Position numbers and translations under genes: made by a program
The notes under the pieces: model-generated
Database searches by the model: none
The model's input: the letters and a program-made list of their open reading frames with translations, nothing else
What the model was told of the DNA's origin: nothing
Part shown: positions 7,988-15,958 of the stretch, in pieces
Position numbering within the stretch: position 1 is the first letter of the stretch
Layout: each line of letters begins with the position of its first letter
Assembly (NCBI GenBank): GCA_040007095.1
Contig: JBDTVS010000232.1
Span: 1 to 37,996, forward strand
Source: JBDTVS01 sp040007095
GTDB taxonomy: Bacteria > Acidobacteriota > Vicinamibacteria > Vicinamibacterales > CAVVIG01
Direction of reading: 5' to 3'
Length of the DNA stretch: 37,996 nt

Positions 7988-8952
7988 CACGGCATTTGCC
8001 GCTTCGAGTACTGGCGGCCGATTTCCGCCGCTTGTTGGCTGGCCGGACCGAGCATGACGCCTTCTTTGAGCATGTCGATGACGTCGTTGGCGTTCATCGA
8101 GTTCAAGAAGAACACCTTGTTCGCTTTGGTCGCCGCCAGGACCTTGGCGCGCGCCTGCTGCATGGCCTCTGGCATCGGACCGCGTCCGCTGGTGCGCACA
8201 CCGAGCGACTGCGCCATGTCGCCCGGACCCCACTCGGCGAAGGCGATTCCGGGCACTTTCAAATTGGCATCGGCATTGGCGAGCGCGTACTTGTCTTCCA
8301 ACTTGAGACCGATGAGAAGCTCACCGTTCGGATTCAAAGGCCATACGTCGGCCTTGCTGAGGTAGTCGCTCGACGACACGCCCCAAATCGGAGCTGCCGT
8401 ATCGGCGCCGTGGACGCCGCGCCGGCCTTCGTTGATCCCCTTGCCGACGCCCTGCATGTTGTTCGGCAGTCGCACGGCTTCCACGAACGCCTTGACGGCG
8501 CCCGGATCGTCGGCGTGGCACAACAGAATGCCGTGAACGCCGGTTGCCAGCACCTGGTGGAACATCCACGCGTTCGCGCGAACGGTCGCCTCGTCGGTGC
8601 CGTTCACCGGCACGTTGACGATGACTGCAGGCGTGCGGTGGCCGCTCCTGGTCGGTCCGCCTTTGACCAACCCCTTCATGTAATCCGCCAGGCCTTTCAC
8701 GTCGAAGGGCGCGTGCTCCATGTCGTAGCTGATGTAGTCGGCCCAGGTCTGGGCGTCCTTGACGCCCTGCTCGAAGCTACCCTCGGTGCCCGAGTGGGAG
8801 CCGGTGTAGTAGATCGGCTGGCCCTGCTCGAGCAACTCGATCGCCCGATTGATCCGCTTGGGTTTGGGGGCCTGGGCGGCGGGCGCGATCATCCACAGGA
8901 CAACCAGCCCACACACGGATAAGGCCAACACCCGGCGTCCAACGTTGATCAT
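7984..8952 (-). CDS. Exported HpcH/HpaI-type aldolase (citrate lyase-like TIM barrel)
   Basis: A protein of 322 residues. The ATG at 8952 is chosen because GGAGGGG lies 7 nt before it; the ATG at 8967 would place the ribosome site inside the gene. The N-terminus (MINVGRRVLALSVCGLVVLW, then APAAQAP) is a signal peptide, unusual for a family that is mostly cytosolic. Family features are YISYDMEHAPFD (the Asp and Glu-His region of HpcH/HpaI), GILLCHADDP, an active-site Glu in IGLKLEDKYAL, and the metal-binding Asp in AEWGPGDMAQSLG. HpcH/HpaI enzymes perform metal-dependent retro-aldol cleavage of 2-keto-4-hydroxy acids. Substrate and periplasmic role here are unknown. It is first in a two-gene operon with the S9 peptidase. 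Confidence 0.88.
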   Translation of the reverse strand: MINVGRRVLALSVCGLVVLWMIAPAAQAPKPKRINRAIELLEQGQPIYYTGSHSGTEGSFEQGVKDAQTWADYISYDMEHAPFDVKGLADYMKGLVKGGPTRSGHRTPAVIVNVPVNGTDEATVRANAWMFHQVLATGVHGILLCHADDPGAVKAFVEAVRLPNNMQGVGKGINEGRRGVHGADTAAPIWGVSSSDYLSKADVWPLNPNGELLIGLKLEDKYALANADANLKVPGIAFAEWGPGDMAQSLGVRTSGRGPMPEAMQQARAKVLAATKANKVFFLNSMNANDVIDMLKEGVMLGPASQQAAEIGRQYSKRQMPW

Positions 8953-8978
8953 CGCGTGCCCCTCCACGTGGCGGGCCG

Positions 8979-8984
8979 ATTATA
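8979..8984 (-). promoter_or_regulatory. -10 box for the aldolase-peptidase operon
   Basis: The minus strand reads TATAAT, a perfect -10 hexamer, 27 nt upstream of the chosen aldolase start. A good -35 hexamer is not evident at 16-18 nt, so this is only half a promoter by sequence. Confidence 0.45.
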
Positions 8985-9197
8985 GTCCTGGCCGTCAGGT
9001 GAGGTCGGTCATTTCCTCGCGCGGGGTGAGACCACCGAGATCATCCCTCGAGCAAGAACGGCACTCTTGGCTCGGTGTCCTGCTGAGAGCGTGTCGGTGC
9101 GAACGTGTCGGTCCGGCTGAAGAGTCCGTGAAGGAATACGACGCTCAACGGGGGGACCGCAGGGAAGGCCGCGGAGAAGAGCCCTCGGATTTCGCGA

Positions 9198-10556
9198 TCA
9201 GGCGCGGATCAGCTCGAGGACCTCGTCGCGCCTGTCCTGCATCTGCGCCTCCGATGCGGTCGACTCCAGATTCAAGCGCAGCAGCGGTTCGGTGTTGGAC
9301 GGCCGCACGTTGAAGTGCCAATCGGGGTACTCGACCGAGATGCCGTCGAGCGTGAACTGCCGTCCGTCCGCGTAACGCGCGGCGATTTCTGCGAGCTTGG
9401 CGGGCACCGCATCCATGTGGGGTAACTTCGTGTTGATCTCCCCGGAGACGAAGTACTGCGTGGCCAGCGGCGCCACGAGCTCGTGAAGGCTCTGGCCCTT
9501 CTTCGACATCAGCTCGAGAATCAGCAACGCCGGAATGAAGCCGTTGTCGGCGTAGAAGTTGTCGCGGAAGTAATAGTGCCCGGTGACCTCGCCGCCAAAA
9601 ATCGCGTTGGTCTCCCGCATGCGGCGCTTGAAGAACGCATGGCCGACACGGTTCATCAGGGCCGTTCCTCCGTAGCGCGCGGCCACATCCTTCACCGCAT
9701 AGCTCGCGCGCAGGTCGTAGATGACCGTCGCGCCCGGGTGCTTCAGGAGAAATGCCTCGGCGAGCAGTGCCGTGACGAAGTCTCCGCTGATGAAGGCGCC
9801 GGTGCCGTCAATGAAGAAACAGCGATCGGCGTCGCCATCCCAGGCGATCCCGATGTCCGCCTTGTCGGCCACCACACGCTCGACGATGTCGCGTCGATTT
9901 TCTTCGATGAGCGGGTTGGCTTCGTGATTCGGGAAGCGGCCGTCGATGTCGAAGCAGAGGCAGACGGGTCGTGGCGACAGTCGCTCGAAGAGCTTCGGCG
10001 CGACCAACCCGGCCATGCCGCTGCCGGCGTCGAGGACGACGTTGAACGGGCGGATGACCGATGGGTCGATGAACGACATCACGTGATCGACGTAGGGATC
10101 GAGCAGGTTCTTCGTGGTCACCTGTCCCTTCGTGGCCGCGGCGGCGGGGAGGCCACTTCCGGCGATCATGTCTCTGATGTCGGAGATGCCGGCATCTCCG
10201 CTCAGCGGAAACGCTTCCTGGCGGACCAGCTTCATGCCGTTGTACTGCTTGGGATTGTGAGACGCCGTGACCTCGACGCCGCCGTCGTGGCCGTCACGGG
10301 CCACGGCGAAGTACAGCAGATCGGTCGGAATCATGCCGTAGTCCACCACGTCGGCCCCTTGTGAGGTGGCGCCGTCGATGAACGCTGCCGCGATGGTCGG
10401 AGAAGACAGGCGCATGTCGCGACCGACGGCGATTCGCGTGGCGCGCAGGTAGGCCACGAAAGCCGCCCCGATGGCCCGAGCCGCGTCTTCGTTGACTTCG
10501 CCGGGATACACGCCGCGGATGTCGTAGGCCTTGAAGATGTTCGGATCGAGATTCAT
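9198..10556 (-). CDS. manB: Phosphomannomutase/phosphoglucomutase
   Basis: A 452-residue member of the alpha-D-phosphohexomutase family, the normal length. It interconverts mannose-6-phosphate (or glucose-6-phosphate) and the 1-phosphate to feed sugar-nucleotide synthesis for surface glycans. The phosphoserine loop TASHNP is at residues 97-102, the Mg-binding loop DGDADR at 240-245, the sugar-binding GEVTGHYYF motif follows, and the phosphate-binding loop RPSNTEP is near the C-terminus. It lies 40 nt downstream of a sugar-1-phosphate nucleotidyltransferase, with which it makes a logical two-step pathway (Man-6-P to Man-1-P to NDP-mannose). Mannose versus glucose preference cannot be decided by motif alone. 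Confidence 0.92.
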   Translation of the reverse strand: MNLDPNIFKAYDIRGVYPGEVNEDAARAIGAAFVAYLRATRIAVGRDMRLSSPTIAAAFIDGATSQGADVVDYGMIPTDLLYFAVARDGHDGGVEVTASHNPKQYNGMKLVRQEAFPLSGDAGISDIRDMIAGSGLPAAAATKGQVTTKNLLDPYVDHVMSFIDPSVIRPFNVVLDAGSGMAGLVAPKLFERLSPRPVCLCFDIDGRFPNHEANPLIEENRRDIVERVVADKADIGIAWDGDADRCFFIDGTGAFISGDFVTALLAEAFLLKHPGATVIYDLRASYAVKDVAARYGGTALMNRVGHAFFKRRMRETNAIFGGEVTGHYYFRDNFYADNGFIPALLILELMSKKGQSLHELVAPLATQYFVSGEINTKLPHMDAVPAKLAEIAARYADGRQFTLDGISVEYPDWHFNVRPSNTEPLLRLNLESTASEAQMQDRRDEVLELIRA

Positions 10557-10596
10557 GAGGGGGCTTTGAAGAAGACCAGCGTGGCTGCGTCAGGAA

Positions 10597-11652
10597 TCAC
10601 AAGCGGCTGTAATCCGTGACCACCGACTTGTCGCCGAGCACGACGCCATCCTCGACCAGGGCGCTGCGTCCGATGTGGCAATGCCTGGCGAGAATCGACC
10701 GCCGCACGATGGCTTCCTGACTGATGCGCGTGTTCGCCCAGATAATCGAATGTTCGATGGTCGCGTGCTCTTCGATGTGGCAGTGCTTGCCGATGACGCT
10801 GTAGGGTCCGATCCGCGCGCCGGCTTTGACGACGACGCCTTCGTCGATGAAGCACGGGCCTTCGATGATGGCACCTTCTTCGATCCGCGCCTCGGCCGAC
10901 ACGCACTGCGACGAAGGTGTCCCGGCGAAGGGTGCCGAGCGGTAATGGCCGTCCATGATGTCGCGGTGGACCTGCATGTACTTCTCGGGGGTTCCGATAT
11001 CAATCCAGTAGCCCCGATAGACGTAGGCCATGAACGTCTCGCGGCGCTCGATCAGCGACGGGAAGAAGCTGCGCTCGATCGACCATGGCTGTTCCTTCGG
11101 AATGCGGTCGAACGTGTCCGGTTCGAGGATGTAGATGCCGGCGTTGATCGTGTCGCACGTGATTTCGTCGGCGTTGGGCTTTTCGAGGAACCGGAGGATG
11201 TTACCGGCGGCGTCGGTCTCCACCAGCCCGTAGGCGCTCGGGTTCTCGACCGGCGTCAGCACGATGGTCGCCTTGGCGCGGCGCTCGCGATGCAGGGCGA
11301 TGACGGCGGCCAGGTCGACCTGGGTCAGCACGTCGCCGTTGAACACGACGACGGATTCCCGGACCGACTCACCGGCGTAGCGGACGGCGCCCGCGGTCCC
11401 GAGGGGGGCGGGCTCGACGACATAGCGGATGCCAATGCCCGTGTCCGCCCCGTCGCCGAAAATCTCCTCGATCCGCCTTGGCTGATAGCTCAGGCTGAGG
11501 ATCACCTCGTCGATTTCGGGGACCTGTTTCAGCAAATCGAGTTGATAGTGCAGAAACGGGCGATTGAAGATCGGGACAATCGGTTTTGGCGTGTGAATCG
11601 TCAAGGGCCGGAGTCGGGTGCCCTTGCCGCCGGCGAGAAGGATGGCTTTCAT
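10597..11652 (-). CDS. Sugar-1-phosphate nucleotidyltransferase (mannose-1-phosphate guanylyltransferase type)
   Basis: 351 residues starting at the ATG at 11652. The N-terminal nucleotidyltransferase domain opens with LLAGGKGTRLRP (residues 5-16), the nucleotide-binding signature, followed by TPKPIVPIFNRP. VVFNGDVLT holds the metal-binding Asp. From about residue 255 hexapeptide-type turns (ARIEEGAIIEGPCFI, VVKAGARIGPYSVIG, HCHIEEHATIEHSII) form a left-handed beta helix. This two-domain layout matches GMPP-like GDP-mannose pyrophosphorylases, and the neighbouring mutase supports mannose, but UDP- or dTDP-glucose synthesis cannot be excluded. First gene of the operon, divergent from pgsA with only 36 nt between the start codons. 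Confidence 0.85.
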   Translation of the reverse strand: MKAILLAGGKGTRLRPLTIHTPKPIVPIFNRPFLHYQLDLLKQVPEIDEVILSLSYQPRRIEEIFGDGADTGIGIRYVVEPAPLGTAGAVRYAGESVRESVVVFNGDVLTQVDLAAVIALHRERRAKATIVLTPVENPSAYGLVETDAAGNILRFLEKPNADEITCDTINAGIYILEPDTFDRIPKEQPWSIERSFFPSLIERRETFMAYVYRGYWIDIGTPEKYMQVHRDIMDGHYRSAPFAGTPSSQCVSAEARIEEGAIIEGPCFIDEGVVVKAGARIGPYSVIGKHCHIEEHATIEHSIIWANTRISQEAIVRRSILARHCHIGRSALVEDGVVLGDKSVVTDYSRL

Positions 11653-11663
11653 TCCAAGCCCCG

Positions 11664-11673
11664 ATGATATCAT
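11664..11673. promoter_or_regulatory. Palindrome in the divergent spacer
   Basis: ATGATATCAT is a perfect 10-bp palindrome inside the 36-nt spacer between the nucleotidyltransferase and pgsA start codons. It could be an operator or part of overlapping promoter elements; the AT-rich centre stands out in very GC-rich surroundings. No regulator can be named. Confidence 0.3.
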
Positions 11674-11688
11674 TGGTGCTCCGGCGCC

Positions 11689-12297
11689 ATGAACCTGCCG
11701 AACTCGCTGACCGTCACCCGAATCTTTCTGGTACCGCTGCTGGTGGTGGTGCTGCTGACGGAATTCGAGGGGCGGCAGATCCTGGGCATTCCGAAGGAAT
11801 TCGTCGGCGCCGCGATTTTCGGGTTCGCCTCATTGACCGACTGGGCGGACGGCTATCTGGCCCGTCGCCGCAAGCAGGTGACCCCCCTCGGCCAGTTCAT
11901 CGACCCGTTTGCGGACAAGTTGCTGATCGTGGCCGCGCTCATCTCGCTGGTCTCGATGGATCTCGCGCCCGCCTGGATGGTCGCCATCATCATCGGCCGC
12001 GAGTTCGCGGTGACGACGTTCCGGAGCATCGCCTACGCGCGCGGCGTCGTCGTGCCGGCGTCGCGGCTGGGGAAGATCAAGATGGTGGCGCAGGTGGTGG
12101 CCATCCTTGCGCTGATCCTGGGCCATGGCCACAAGCCGTGGTTCATGTTGTTGGGGCAGGCCGCGTTGTGGGTGGTCGTGGTCGCCGCGCTCGTCTCCGC
12201 GGCCGACTACTTCCGCCGCTTCAACCTCATCCTGAGCCCCCGGGTGGCGGATTTCACGGCCGCCCGCGAGCGGCGCGGCGATCGCAAAGTCGGGTAA
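11689..12297 (+). CDS. pgsA: CDP-diacylglycerol--glycerol-3-phosphate 3-phosphatidyltransferase
   Basis: 202 residues, an integral inner-membrane enzyme that makes phosphatidylglycerol phosphate from CDP-diacylglycerol and glycerol-3-phosphate, the committed step to phosphatidylglycerol and cardiolipin. The CDP-alcohol phosphotransferase signature D-x2-D-G-x2-A-R-x8-G-x3-D-x3-D is complete: Asp51, Asp54, Gly55, Ala58-Arg59, Gly68, Asp72, Asp76. The opening NLPNSLTVTRIFLVPLL is typical of PgsA. Several hydrophobic segments follow (about 10-25, 75-95, 105-115, 125-165). The last about 25 residues are basic and probably cytoplasmic. It is a lone rightward gene between two leftward operons. Confidence 0.93.
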   Translation: MNLPNSLTVTRIFLVPLLVVVLLTEFEGRQILGIPKEFVGAAIFGFASLTDWADGYLARRRKQVTPLGQFIDPFADKLLIVAALISLVSMDLAPAWMVAIIIGREFAVTTFRSIAYARGVVVPASRLGKIKMVAQVVAILALILGHGHKPWFMLLGQAALWVVVVAALVSAADYFRRFNLILSPRVADFTAARERRGDRKVG

Positions 12298-12315
12298 GGC
12301 AACCGGGCTCCGGAC

Positions 12316-13140
12316 TCACGACTTGGTCGCGGTGGCCCGTGCCGCCAGCGTCGCCTTGGCCTCGGCGATGCGCTTCTGGGTATCCGCCAGGTACTCGCTC
12401 TCCTGAAACTGCTCGACCAGCCGCTCGTACATCGGCAGCGCTTCGGCCTCGCGCTTGATCTTCATGTACGATTCCCCGAGGTGGAAGAACACCGCGTCGC
12501 GACGGGTGTAATCCGGATCATCCTTGAGAATCGACTGGAAGCGATCGATGGCCCCGGGATACCACCGCTGGCGGTAGTAGAAGTAGCCGACCAGATAATC
12601 CGACTCGCTCAGCCGGTCGCGGCTCTCGCGCAGCTTCATCTGCACTTCGGGCATCAGCTCGCTCATCGGGTAGCGCGTGACGAACGTGCGGAATTGAGCG
12701 ATCGCTTCGCGCGTTTCGGTCTGGTCGCGCTCCGGCTTTCGCATCTGGCGGAAGTGCGCGAGCCCGAGCTTGTACTGCGCGTAGTCGGCCCGCTTGTTGG
12801 TCGGATAAAACGACAGAAACTCGGTGAACTCGTTGATGGCAAGGACCAGCGCCTCTGCGGTGCCCTCGCCAAGATAGGTATCGCCGACCGCCAGCTTGGC
12901 ATCCGGCCGGTAGCTGCTGCCGGTGTAGGTCTCGACGACCTGCTTGAAGTACTCACGCGCGTTGAGCCATTTCTTGGCCGTCAGCGCCGCATTTCCCTTG
13001 TCGAAGAGAAACTTGTCGGGCTCGAGCGTGCCGCCCGGCACCACCCGGCCGCCGTCGGTCACGCAACCCAGCGCCGCGGCGAGCGCGAGCGCGGCCAGAA
13101 AGAGTCCCGATGTCGATGTCACAGTGTGTTCGCTAGCCAT
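12316..13140 (-). CDS. bamD: Outer-membrane assembly lipoprotein BamD
   Basis: A lipoprotein of 274 residues (from ATG 13140) built of TPR-like helices. BamD is part of the BAM complex that inserts beta-barrel proteins into the outer membrane. A lipobox ends in LAAALGC, then a Gly-rich linker, then the BamD pattern LFDKGNAALTAKKWLNAREYF, VETYTGSSYRPDAKLAVGDTY, FLSFYPTNKRADYAQYKLG and a C-terminal TPR pair. A GTG at 13122 overlapping the epimerase stop (GTGA) gives an equally good lipoprotein signal and may be the true start. The longer open frame to 13581 is an artefact within the epimerase gene. It is the last gene of the long leftward operon, an uncommon partner for rpe and rsmB. Confidence 0.88.
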   Translation of the reverse strand: MASEHTVTSTSGLFLAALALAAALGCVTDGGRVVPGGTLEPDKFLFDKGNAALTAKKWLNAREYFKQVVETYTGSSYRPDAKLAVGDTYLGEGTAEALVLAINEFTEFLSFYPTNKRADYAQYKLGLAHFRQMRKPERDQTETREAIAQFRTFVTRYPMSELMPEVQMKLRESRDRLSESDYLVGYFYYRQRWYPGAIDRFQSILKDDPDYTRRDAVFFHLGESYMKIKREAEALPMYERLVEQFQESEYLADTQKRIAEAKATLAARATATKS

Positions 13141-14057
13141 TGATGCTCGGCCGCCAGTCCTTCCTCGAGCGATACGGTAGGGGAGAATCCGAGATCCTGC
13201 TGCGCCAACGACGTGTCGGCGTAGGTATGTCGCATGTCGCCTTTTTGCGCGGCCTCGGGCTGGATGACCGGTTGCCGGCCCGACACCCGGCCGATCATTT
13301 CGAGCACTTCGTTCACGGTCACGCGCGATCCGCCCCCGATATTGTATACACGCCCCGCACTGCCCCGCATGGCGGCGGCGACCGTGGCCGAGACGGCGTC
13401 GGCGACGAAGGTGAAATCGCGCGTCTGCTCTCCGTCCCCGTACACGGCGATCGGCGCGCCGCTCAGCGTCGCCCGGATGAACCGGTTGAAGCCCATGTCT
13501 GGACGCTGCCGCGGCCCGTAGACCGTGAAATATCGTAAAGAAACTGCCGGCACTCCGAAATTCACGTGATACAGATAGCACAGCTGCTCGGCGGCCAGCT
13601 TTGACACGCCGTAGGGCGAGACCGGCTGCGGCAGCGCGTCCTCCCGCATCGGCAGCGACACGCCATCGCCGTATACCGACGAGCTCGAGGCATACACCAG
13701 ACGTTCAATCGGGTGTCGCGTGCAGGCCTCCAGCAACACCTGCGTGGCCTCGATGTTGTTCACGGTATAGACGCTGAAATCACGTCCCCAGCTCTTCCGG
13801 ACGCCGGCCTGGGCCGCCAGGTGAAACACGTGCGTCCGGTCGGCGAGCAACGACGCCAGATCGGCGTCGGCGAGCGACGACTCGACGAAGCGGAAGCGCG
13901 GCTGGCTGCGCAGGCCCGCCAGGTTACGTTCCTTCAAGGCACGCGGATAGTAGTCGGTGAAGCAATCGAGCCCGATCACGTCGGAGCCGTCGGCGCAGAG
14001 TCGATCGGCGAGCGTGGATCCGATGAAGCCGGCGACGCCTGTGACCAGAGCGTTCAT
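13119..14057 (-). CDS. NAD-dependent sugar epimerase/dehydratase (UDP-glucose/glucuronate 4-epimerase type)
   Basis: 312 residues with an extended short-chain dehydrogenase fold. The Rossmann glycine motif GVAGFIG is at 7-13, and the catalytic Ser in YASSSSVYGDG near 123-132 with Tyr149 and Lys153 in PYGVSKLAAE. These act on nucleotide sugars bound at the C-terminal lobe (SLRYFTVYGPRQRPDMGFNR resembles UDP-glucuronate 4-epimerases and related enzymes). It probably supplies an epimerised UDP-sugar for surface polysaccharide. It begins 3 nt after the thioesterase stop and its 3' end overlaps bamD by up to 22 nt. The exact substrate is undetermined. Confidence 0.88.
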   Translation of the reverse strand: MNALVTGVAGFIGSTLADRLCADGSDVIGLDCFTDYYPRALKERNLAGLRSQPRFRFVESSLADADLASLLADRTHVFHLAAQAGVRKSWGRDFSVYTVNNIEATQVLLEACTRHPIERLVYASSSSVYGDGVSLPMREDALPQPVSPYGVSKLAAEQLCYLYHVNFGVPAVSLRYFTVYGPRQRPDMGFNRFIRATLSGAPIAVYGDGEQTRDFTFVADAVSATVAAAMRGSAGRVYNIGGGSRVTVNEVLEMIGRVSGRQPVIQPEAAQKGDMRHTYADTSLAQQDLGFSPTVSLEEGLAAEHQWLANTL

Positions 14058-14060
14058 AGG

Positions 14061-14525
14061 TTAGCGAGAGGCGCTGTCCGGCGCGTCGAAAATGGCGCGG
14101 ACGCGTGCCGGCAGGCGACAGGGACGGCCGCGGCGATCGAGCCCCACGTGAACGGTGCGGCCGGTGGCCAGCGCCGTGCCGTCCGACACGCGAATGAGCT
14201 CATAGGTAAATTCTATCCTGACCGGAGACACCAGCCGGCCTTCCGCGCGGACGTCCAGCTCATCGTCGTAGCGTGCCGGATGAAGATATTCGCAGTGCGC
14301 CTCGATCACCGGGAGGCTCACGCCTTCCGCCTCGAGTTCCCGGTAGCTCCATCCCGAATGGCGAAGCAGGTCCGTGCGCCCGACCTCGAACCACACGAAG
14401 TAGTTCGCATGATAGACGACAGCCATCTGATCGGTTTCCGCATACCGCACGCGCACGCGTGAGACCGAGTGACGAGCGGTCAACACGGCGTCTTCGGACT
14501 TTGGGGCAGGGCCGCCGGCGCTCAT
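14061..14525 (-). CDS. Acyl-CoA thioesterase, hot-dog fold (YbgC/4HBT family)
   Basis: 154 residues from the ATG at 14525, which overlaps the rpe stop by one base (TGATG). The 4HBT signature is clear: VRVRYAETDQMAVVYHANYF with catalytic Asp32, then FVWFEVGRTDLLR. Family members hydrolyse acyl-CoA thioesters in the cytoplasm; YbgC types are linked to the cell envelope Tol-Pal system. The adjacent BamD and sugar epimerase fit an envelope role, but this is contextual. The open frame upstream to 14729 lies inside rpe and is not coding. Confidence 0.88.
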   Translation of the reverse strand: MSAGGPAPKSEDAVLTARHSVSRVRVRYAETDQMAVVYHANYFVWFEVGRTDLLRHSGWSYRELEAEGVSLPVIEAHCEYLHPARYDDELDVRAEGRLVSPVRIEFTYELIRVSDGTALATGRTVHVGLDRRGRPCRLPARVRAIFDAPDSASR

Positions 14526-15205
14526 CAAGCGTCTACGGAGTGGAGGACTGCGTGCGCCGCGGCCTTGAGCGCCCGCGTCGCCTGCTCGGGATCGGCTGAA
14601 TGAAATACCGCCGAGCCGGCCACGATGATCCGTGCGCCGGCGGAAACCACACGGCCGACGGTGTCCAGATCGACGCCGCCGTCGATTTCCACCGGCACGG
14701 GGTTCCTGGCGCGATCGAGCAGGGCGCACACGTCGCGGATCTTTGTGGGGCTGCGCGGTATGAAGCGCTGGCCGCCGAACCCCGGGTTCACAGACATCAC
14801 GACCACAAAGTCCACGTCGCCCGCGATCTCTTCGAGCGACCCGACGGGCGTTGCCGGGCTGATCACGACGCCGGCTTTGACGCCGAGCGCCTTGATCGCG
14901 TGCACGGTGCGATGCAGATGACGCGACGCCTCCACGTGCACCGACATCATCGAGGCGCCCGCCGTGGCAAACGCCTCGAGGTAGCGATCGGGATCGGCAA
15001 TCATCAAGTGCACGTCGAGCGGCACGGTGGCGACTCGCTTGATGGAGGTGACGACGGGCGGGCCCATCGTGATATTCGGTACGAAATGGCCGTCCATGAC
15101 ATCGACATGGATCAGGTCGGCGCCGCCCCGCTCGACCGCGGCGAGCGCCGCGCCGAGCGCGGCGAAGTCGGCCGACAGGATCGAGGGGGCGATGAGAATG
15201 CTCAC
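14525..15205 (-). CDS. rpe: Ribulose-phosphate 3-epimerase
   Basis: 226 residues, the usual length. It interconverts ribulose-5-phosphate and xylulose-5-phosphate in the pentose phosphate pathway (cytoplasm). The TIM-barrel signatures are present: IAPSILSADFAALG at the start, HVDVMDGHFVPNITMGPP with metal ligands His33 and Asp35, VVVMSVNPGFGGQRFIP, and VEIDGGVD with the second catalytic Asp. It starts with GTG at 15205, overlapping the PASTA gene stop by GTGA, so it is translationally coupled. A def-fmt-rsmB-PASTA-rpe order is, to my knowledge, recurrent in several phyla. Confidence 0.95.
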   Translation of the reverse strand: MSILIAPSILSADFAALGAALAAVERGGADLIHVDVMDGHFVPNITMGPPVVTSIKRVATVPLDVHLMIADPDRYLEAFATAGASMMSVHVEASRHLHRTVHAIKALGVKAGVVISPATPVGSLEEIAGDVDFVVVMSVNPGFGGQRFIPRSPTKIRDVCALLDRARNPVPVEIDGGVDLDTVGRVVSAGARIIVAGSAVFHSADPEQATRALKAAAHAVLHSVDA

Positions 15206-15924
15206 CGGCTCACCTCGAGGGAGATCGGTTCGTCGGGACCGATCTGAAAGCCGCCCTGCGGATTCTGACGAAGCACGACGCCGGCGATCACGCCCGGATA
15301 GGGGTTGGAGCCGACCACCGCGACCCGGAAGCCACGCGCGCGAAGGAGGTCGGCGGCCCGTTCGCCGTTGACGCCGATCAGGTCCGGCATCACATAGGTC
15401 GGACGACGCGCACCGCGATTGATCAAGAGGGCGACGCTCGAGCCGGCGGCCCGTGCCGGGGGCTGCTGGGCCACGACGACATCAGCGGGGTAGGCGTCGG
15501 AGCGAATCTCCGAGACCGCGGCCAGGACAAGGCCGTTCTGCGTCAGCCGGAGCTGCGCGGTCCGCTCGGTCTCGCCGGTGAGGGCGGGGATCAAGGCCGA
15601 GCGCTCGCCCGCGCTCAACCACACTTTGACGCTCCGCCTGCGTCGTGCGACCGATCCGGCGGCTGGTTCCTGGGTAATGACCCGCCCGGCGGCAATCTTT
15701 GTGTCGGGCCGTCGAAGGTCGTCGACCTTCAGGGCGAGATCGAGGGCGGCCGCTGCGGCGCTGGCTTCGCTGGCGCTCCGGTTGGTGAAATCGGGCACGG
15801 TCACTTCGCGCGCGCGCAAGGCGAGCCGGACGGAGGCTGCGGCAAAGATCGCGTACGTCGCGATCAGCGCGCCGACCAGAATCACAATCTTGCCGGCGCT
15901 CCAGACGCGCGTGCTGAGGGCCAT
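15202..15924 (-). CDS. Membrane-anchored PASTA-domain protein without kinase
   Basis: 240 residues from the ATG at 15924. One transmembrane helix (KIVILVGALIATYAIFAA, residues about 12-30) is followed by three PASTA repeats: about 40-105 (VTVPDFTNRSASEASAAAA), 107-170 (SALIPALTGETERTAQLRL) and 175-240 (YVMPDLIGVNGERAADLL). PASTA modules bind muropeptides or peptidoglycan in the C-termini of Ser/Thr kinases and PBPs. Here there is no kinase or transpeptidase domain, so it is a standalone periplasmic sensor or scaffold. It lies 34 nt after rsmB. The open frame extending to 16329 overlaps rsmB and is not supported. Confidence 0.85.
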   Translation of the reverse strand: MALSTRVWSAGKIVILVGALIATYAIFAAASVRLALRAREVTVPDFTNRSASEASAAAAALDLALKVDDLRRPDTKIAAGRVITQEPAAGSVARRRRSVKVWLSAGERSALIPALTGETERTAQLRLTQNGLVLAAVSEIRSDAYPADVVVAQQPPARAAGSSVALLINRGARRPTYVMPDLIGVNGERAADLLRARGFRVAVVGSNPYPGVIAGVVLRQNPQGGFQIGPDEPISLEVSR

Positions 15925-15958
15925 CAGACGTGTGATCGTACTACAAGACGTTGAAAAC

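Noticed and set aside
13141..13581. N-terminal extension of the BamD frame
   Set aside because: Lies within the epimerase gene, is Arg-rich, and would bury the lipoprotein signal.
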